In this document: piece by piece, positions 37,701 to 46,400 of the stretch | How the letters are laid out: each line of letters starts with the position of its first letter | Numbering within the stretch: the first letter of the stretch is position 1 | From: Enchytraeus crypticus | Lineage: Eukaryota > Annelida > Clitellata > Enchytraeida > Enchytraeidae | Reading direction: 5' to 3' | Length of the DNA stretch: 64,000 bases | Assembly (NCBI GenBank): GCA_905160935.1 | Contig: CAJHZI010000827.1 | Location: forward strand, 447,001-511,000 | Program-made: the position numbers and the translations under genes | The notes under the pieces: model-generated | Databases searched by the model: none | What the model saw: only the letters and a program-made list of their open reading frames with translations | What the model was told of the DNA's origin: nothing

Positions 37701-40700
37701 CATTTATTGTGATATTAACTTCACCTTTATTATTGGACACTCTCAAAACCTTCGTCTTTTTTATATTAATCTTCATGCCATATCTTAGGGCCGTATCATT
37801 CAGCCTATCCATTATCTTCTGCAATCCAATCTCGCTGCCCGCTACCATTCCTTGGTCATCTGCAAATCGTACATCTTGTAGCAAATTCCCTACTACTTTT
37901 ATTCCTTCTTCCAAGTCTTCCATGGCTTCCTCCATCACTGCCTCAGCGTAAAAGTTAAACAGCAGCGGCGAAATGGAAAATACTGGTATAGTATTGGTAT
38001 AATACTAGTATTATAATGGTTTACTTGTTCTATGGGAAATTGATCTAGGCATCTAATGTGGTCATTTCAATCCTTATTTAAATAATCAGCTAGTAAGTAT
38101 TCAATTATTTAACCATACAGTCGATCATTAATCAATTATCTATTCTATAAATCAACTAATCACTTAATTTACCGGTTCAATCAATCGATAAGCTCCACAA
38201 ATACAATCTATAATTAATTAATTTGTAAATACAGGCGATCATATTTAAAAGCACTTCCATTGGTTAAATCAACAGCATAATATTGCTTTCTCGCTACTCT
38301 CGTGGGTTCGAGTCCCAGCCGCGCTGATCTGAGAGTGCAATCTCGGACATTCACTGGACTGGTTACACGGATAATGGAATAAATTGCCTAACGGTTTAAA
38401 CATGTGATATTAAAAGTGGTAGATATCAACGTAGTTGATCATTTCACTATAATGCGTGTTAAATTTTATTTCTTTTCTAAATATGATGTTTGTTAAACCA
38501 ACTAGAGCAACGCTAACAATTCCATATCCAGACAAATTCGCAAACATTTCAGATAGCGGTTCAGAGAAGCCAAACTCTTCGCTTGATCATCTACGACTTC
38601 GAACTGGACGTTAAACGGTTTGGAAAGTGCCACGAGTACCTGGAGATCTCGTCACGTGATCGTGTTTACTTTCACGATTGTGGGTCACTGGGTAAACAAG
38701 TCATTGACCTTGACACACATATCGCTCTCGTGACCTTTAAGACAGGACTGGCCAGTCTGGCACAGAGAGGATTTCTGCTCTACTTTGAAGGTGAGATCGT
38801 TGTGTTAACCATCTGATTAACTTGCCGTTAGGAAATACAATCAATCAATTACAAAGAGGATCAGAGGATTGTCGAGTAGAAATATCAATAAATACTAACT
38901 AAATAACGTTTTCCTGTGTTGTGTACGGGTTGCTTGAAGAATAGCTTGAAGATCAGCCTTGTAAATATGTACGTGTCATAGAAGGCGACTTAAAAACAAG
39001 ATCCAAACCAAAGGCAGAAAGCGTTAATTATTTGATAGACTTCATATCATGTCGTGATCATCCTGGGGCTGGTTCTAGAAAAATATTTCTCTATGATGTT
39101 CATCCACAATACTATATTCTTTGCCATTTCCTCAATGTTCATTCTTATTCTTTCTTCTGTTCTGCCATAAATTCTAACTCCAGCAGCCTTCAAGTCTTCT
39201 TCGAGGCAGTCCTTCCATCTTCTTTTAGGTCTTCCCGTTATTCTTTTGACGTCTTCTTTAAATGTAGTCTTTTACGATACGTGCATTCTACGGTTGCTTT
39301 GTTTTGGAATGGCTTCAGCACATCCGCTGAATGTTGAAGAGTGGCTGGAGCCAGTGGCCACATCGGTAAGATACTCGACCGCGGATCAGTATGTGCGAGG
39401 TTCAAGTCCTGGGCTCGCCCGTCACTGACATCGCTTTCGAGTGAGGAAACTGACGTTAACCTTAGCATTACCAGCTTGTTAAACTCTTTTCCCTTGTTTT
39501 GATACTTTCCGTGGCAAGCTAAAAAGCCATCTCTTCCCGCCATTGGTCTAAATATAGACCCGCTTGCCTTGGATCATGGACTTGCACCGTTTTGACCTCG
39601 CTTTCTCTTGTGGTCACTGTGTACTCAGTTGTCATCATATGGTGCTTTGGCGCCTGTTTATGCAGAATCTGTAAGAGACGTCCCTGACATTGCCTTATGG
39701 CGAGGAACCGGACGTTAGATTCTTATTGATTTATTTATTTATCGATTGATTGATTATTTCAGCGGCGGAGCAGGATTGTCGGGATCTGGAGGTAGTATCC
39801 TACTCCAGGATCAGCTACTACATCTCTAACGACGTGCTCTACGCCAATCTCACCTGTGACCCTGGACACGTGATCTCAGGATCAGAGTCCTATGAGTCCA
39901 GGAGTAGACTGATTCCGTGCATCGGGACCCACTGGATCTCTCCCAACCTGTCCTGCGTGGGTTAATATTAGAATTATTCCATTCATTGTGTTTTTAATTT
40001 ACTATTAACTATTCTTTAGTGCATACTATTATATATACATGTAGTATATAGTAATACTACATGTATGTATATATAGTTTAACAATCTTTATATTTATCCC
40101 GATCCAAGCTAAGCTAAGATTCAAGGAAAGATGATAATTTATTCATAGGATTTATTATAATTATTTTGTTTACAGTATTCTGTAGTCATCATCATCTCTC
40201 CTTTAATCCCAGTTTAACTAGACTCGCGATACGAATGGACCTTCCGAGTGTACATTACGTTACCTAACTCCACATTACACTGCATAGTAATGTGTTAGTG
40301 CTCTTTCACTGCACTATTATCGATATATTGCTCTAATATCAATTGTGGCATGGCTGTTCTTACTCTTACCGTTATTTTTGCATTCAATGAATTTCGATAT
40401 ATTGTTATCAATGTTATTATTATTAACTTATTGCTTTATTTCAATATTTATATTAATGTCAATAACATCATGTAGTGCGTAATGTGTAATGTTTACAGTT
40501 TAATGTTTAATATGACATTTTTAATGTTTAATGTTGTCATGTTAATAGAGGAATGACTGATGATATGGTGATCGCCAGAGAAAAGGTCCATTCGTAGCCC
40601 AAGCCTGGTTAAAAGAGGATTTAAGGGAAGATGATGATGATGATCATGAATGTTCTAATGTATAATGTTTAATAGATTATATTACGCAAACGCATCTCTG

Positions 40701-43437
40701 TACTTTATAACAATTACACACGGAGTATAAACAACAACATAGGCCCTTTTGTATTTATGTCATTCACTGTTTCGAGTGAGGAAACTGACGTTAACATTAG
40801 CTTTACCAGCTTTTTGTATTATCAAATTAGCCAGTAAAATGATAAGAATGTTTTCTTGTTACATCACCCATTCAGTGACATCAAAGAAATTTTACTTTAT
40901 CATAATTGACATCGCGAGATTTTGTTAGAAAAGTAAACACGTATTATAGTCAAACGATCAGCTATGTTGATATCTATCACTTTCAATACCACATGTTTAA
41001 ACCGTTAGACAATTTAGACCATTTTCCGTATAACAAGTCCAGTGAATGTCCGATATTTTACTCTCAGATCATCTCGTGGCTGGGATTCGAACCCACGAGG
41101 GTTCAATTCACCTCAGGATCTCTCATTTAAAACTTCATAACGTTATCCTACGCTATTAAAATTATAAAAGGAACATCATGTTCTTTTCCACAGCCACATC
41201 TTCCATCAGTCCTGCTGATAGAGGTGGAGGTAAGGACTCTAGGGGGAGGGTGGGTTCCGGCTCTTCAGCATTAGAGGGAGGCGACTCGTTCAAAAATAAG
41301 GGAAGGGTTGAGGGAATTACCCCTTCATTGCCTACAGTGGAAGCAACTGGCGGAAATATTAGGAAACTGTCAACGTCACTTATAGGTTAGACATTGAGCA
41401 ATATACATATTTTCTTTGCATTTTCTATTTCGTTTTATTTACTACTTTTAATTTTAAATAATAATATTTATCCCGAGTCCTTGATACACTGGGATTCAAG
41501 GGAAGGTGATAATGATGAATTTAAATAACAATATTGAATTCTTTTACTTAACAAGTAACAAATAAAGAATTCTTCAATTCTTGTTATTGGTCTTGTTTTT
41601 GTTCTTGTTCTCGTTCTTTCTGTTCTTGTTCTTCTTCTTGTTCTTGTTCTTGTTCATGTTGTTATTGTTATTCTTTCTTCTTCTTCTTCTTCTTCTTCGT
41701 TGGAGCCAGTGGCGATGTCGATAAGATATTCGACCGCAGATCAGTGTGTGTGGTGTTCAAATCTTGGGCTCCCCTGTCACTGACATTGCTTTCGAGTAAG
41801 GAAACTGACCTAAACTACTACGTAAAGTTCAGTGTCTGTTCCAAGCCTGAGTGGTCATAATCATAGTGGTCATTTCTCCATTTGTCCATTGTTACTCTGA
41901 TCATTTCTGTTTTCTTTATCTGCATCCATTTACTTAGACTCCTAATGCACGTAATCCGCTCTTGATGCTTACTTGTTTTTGTCGTCTATTTATCCCGTTA
42001 TTGTGGTATTTTCAACTATTTTGTTCCGCAAATTTTGTCCGAGAATCTTCATCTAATGGCGTCGTATTCGATTCAATCAATCACGACTGGCTAACATTCT
42101 TTGAAAAACTTCTTCATTTATAAAATGATCTATATAAGATATGTGGAATGTTGCCGCCCTATGATCTGTTCAGAACGCAAAGAACTGATGATGAAGAAAA
42201 TCATATATTAATGACTATAATGTAAGGAATGCGCAATATTATCATAACCACAGCTCTATTGCCTGCAGTTTATTTTCCATTGCAGAATAATTTATTTAAA
42301 TAAGGAATTTACGAAATAAACAAAATTTACTTTTTCCAGGTCTGGTAGTCAGCATGCTCTCTGCCATATTTTTCGTTCTGCTACTTCTCTCAACGGCTCT
42401 CTTCATTAGCAAGAGGTTCGAGACAAATTTTTATTCGAATTTCATTTTGCGGTAGTAGTTTATTTACAGTAAACCTCAACGAAATTGCTATGATATCGTT
42501 ATTCGTGATAATTTAAATAGCTTGTATTCAAAGTCAACCTGATGCCAATAAAATGTTAAATAAACGGTGTTTATTAGTGAGAAAGGCTAGCCGAAACACG
42601 CTGCAGTGACATCTAGCATGCATCATCATGCATCATATCATGCATCTAACATGCATCATCATCATCATCATCATCATTATCATCATCATCATCATCATCA
42701 CCCTTGAATCTCAGTTTAACTAGGGTCGGAAACGAATAAACCTTCACCTTTCCATTCGTTTTAGAAAATTGTTCAGCAATGTCTGTATCGTTGGCGCATA
42801 CCAAACGAAAGACTTTTCTAACGTCGATTAGGATCTTAGTGCTTACGACATGTGCAGTCAATTCCTCCACAACAGGGACACAAGCAGCTATATTTGACTA
42901 CCTATTTCAAACAATTTTCGTCATAATGAATTGGGTTGTAAATAAAAGAATACGACTGCATGAAACTCAACAAAAATAAATAATAATGAAAGTTTTAAAC
43001 AAGTACATGAAATAAAAGTAAGCTACCGATACTGAGTGCTCGTTACATTGAGAGGTTCAAATCAGAGGATTCACTTACTAGGTGAGACTTAAAGGACTAC
43101 AGGCCTTAACGCTGTTATGAGAGCTACATGTACAAGGAACGATTTGAGGAATTTCTGTATAAGGTTGAATAAATAACACCGCTGCCGTTTACTTGTGTCC
43201 TTCAAAACACTTAGCATCTGCGGACAAGTAGGGATAGAAGAGAGAGAGAGAGAGAGAGACTGAGAGAAAGGAATATAAAGAGAGAGAAAGAGAGAGAAAG
43301 GGGGCGAGAGAGAAGGACAGGACACCGTACAAAGAGAGATAGAAAGAGATATAGAGATAAAAAGAGAATGAAAGAGGTAATATTACGAAAGTGCGAAGAA
43401 AAAAGAAAAGGGACCGAGAGAGAGATAGCGAGTGAGA

Positions 43438-43469
<32 letters not shown>

Positions 43470-46400
43470 TTGAGAGAGAGAAACATAACGATTGGTAACA
43501 GGGATAATTAATTAATTGACTAGAACTTCTCAAACGATTCAAACAGTTTATATTAAATGGTGATATTGATAGTCATAGATAAAAAAGCTAAGGTTAACGT
43601 CAGTTTCCTCACTAGAAAAACGATATCAGTGACGGGCGAGCCTTGGACTTCAACCCCGCACACACTAATCCGCGATCAAAAAGCTTACCGACATCGCCAC
43701 TGGCTCCAGATAATTAAGATCTTCTCAGACGATCATTTGACCTTAGTATTTAACTCTAACTCAGAATTATGCATTGGATTGAAATTTTCGTAGACTAATC
43801 TCTAGATCAGGAGAGAAGGGAAGAGAAGGAGAGAGAAGGGGAAAGAAGGAGAGGAGGGAGAGAAGGGGAGAGAAGGGGGGTTGGGGAAGAGGGAGCACGA
43901 AAGAGTTTCACGGAGTCATCAGTTTGACTGTTGATTCGACTTAATGCTTTTACCGGATACTTTCAGATAGGACTTTAATCCGGTTAATCCTGCGATATAT
44001 TCACATTGGAGTCAATCTGGCGTAAATTTCTGTCTGAGACCCGAATCACTGGAACTTCTATGTATATATAAATAAAAAATCTATAGATTATACAGATGGT
44101 AATTTAGAAGAACAAAACGATACATTTTCCAAAGAAATTTAGTAGAACGTATAAAAAATTTTCCGAAAAGATATAGAAGAGCACATGTATAAAATAGCGA
44201 AGGAAATATAGAAGAACAAATCCTTAAATTTTCCAGATATACTGTAGATATAGAACAACAAATGGCTGTGATCCAAATAGACATTAAGATAGGCATGAAC
44301 TGATCAAGAAAATGATGATCAAGATAAACTAATGAGTTAATAAGGTGTTATTAGGTGTTATTTTAGTTATATATTTGTGTAGATACATGTACGTATGAAT
44401 TTTGCTTAAGAAAACACATATGGGTGCGGATGCGTATCAGGGTGTTGGTTAATTAATTAAATTTAAATTCGTTACAATCTCAGCCGAGATTAAGATGGTA
44501 TGGGCCTATTGTGAGAAAGGCACATTAGGATGTAGTAAAGAGAGTTTGGAGGGAAGACCTGGATGTTAAGCTAGAGAGAGGTAGACCACAACTGACGTGG
44601 GATGCGTTGAGTAAGAAGGACATGAAAAATAGGGAATTGACTAATGATATGGTGTGGGACAGAGAGGTTGGAGAAGGTCTATTCTTATCCCGACCCTATT
44701 TAAACTGGGATTAATCGCCTCTTACTACACTTTCAGTTAATCGAGGACAGATTTCTGAAAGACGTAATATTTGGAAGAATATAAATGAAAAGAGGATAGA
44801 GAAAGACCGAGACAAGGAAAAATTGATGACTTTTACTAACACATTCATATACTGATATGAAATGAAAAGCTGGGGATGGAATTGGATGGAAAAATAATGT
44901 GAACCACGGACCTGCAGTAAGACTGAGAGCCAACAGATATTAGTAGTAATGAAGCATCAGGTGCTTGGAGAAAATGGCTTGTGGAGAAAATGGCTTATGG
45001 AGCTATGTGGAATCACGTCCTGAGCGTCACGCTTGATCTCTGTAACCCTGGAATAAATCTGAAGGTCGACTTAATCTAATACTCAAAAAGCGTGACATCC
45101 ACTGGCTGCTACTACGTTGTTCCAGTCTTCTACTGTAGACTGGAACAACGTGGCCTCAGTGTATAAGACTGGAACAACGTGGCCTCAGTGTATAAGACTG
45201 GAACAACGTGGCATCAGTATATAAGACTGGAACAACGGGGCATCAGTATATAAAACTGGAGCAACGTGGCTGGCCTCAGTGTATAAGACTAGAACAACGA
45301 AGCCTCAGTGTATAAGACTGGAACAACGGGGCATCAGTATATAAAACTGGAACAACGTGGCCTCAGTATATAAGACTGCAACAACGTGGCCTCAGTGTAT
45401 AAGACTGGAACAACGGGCATCAGTATATAAGACTGGAACAACGTAGCCTCAGTATATAAGACTGGAACAACGGGGGGGGGGGATTCGGAGGATTTTCAGA
45501 AGAATCGATTCAATTTCCGAGTCGTGATTAAAAGCGCAGCGGTCGCAAATTGGACCAATTTTGCGCCACCGTTGACCGCCGTTGTTCGCAAACAGACCGC
45601 TAAGTGGCCTCAGAGGCTTGCCCCATGCAGCTCACCCGCAATGCAGACAAAACACTCGACCGTTTCCATAGTGCGGCATGTAGAGAGTCGTTTAGAAATC
45701 ATGGGGGGAGGGGGTGGTACAGGGCGGACATGGGATTTCATATGAAATTCTGCAGAACTTTATCATTTAGCAAAGTGTAAAGCCGATTTTAACGTCAGAT
45801 TCATCTGTTGAAAGCGATATCAGTGACGGGAAAGCCCAGGATTTTAACCCCGCACGTACTAATCTGCTGTCGATATCTTGCCGATATTGCCACATGGCTC
45901 TAGCCAGTGGCTCTGTTAACTTAATAAATAAAAATAAAATAAATAATGAATATATAATGACTTAACTTAATAAATAATGACTTAACTAATTTTAAAATTA
46001 TCAACATAAAGGGTACATATCATAGTAATAAGACACAAATTATTAAAATAGAACAGAAGTGAATATTCTGAAGCTAACCCATTGCAAAAGGAATTAAATT
46101 TAGATATCAATCAGTTTTGAAAATGCTACAGAAGACATGTTACACCGTACGTTCAGAGGACATATATTTCTTATTTTATTTAATTGGTTTAAATTTGTAA
46201 CTAAAATTTTCTATTGAGCAACATGTGACTGAATTGTTGTTCTGTTTAAATTGAAACTACTAATTACGGGGTCAATGTCTTAGAACTACTTTAAATGGGA
46301 ATTTGTTATTTTCATGTCATTCTTCTTTCTATTTCTTTTTTCATTTGTCTGATCATGTTGAATTTGCCGATTATATCGAGATTATGTTGCTACAAGGCGG

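Noticed and set aside
45524-45745. 73-codon ORF in the GC-rich block
   Set aside because: No domain, inside intron 7, and it overlaps a G run; the block is kept as a noncoding candidate instead.
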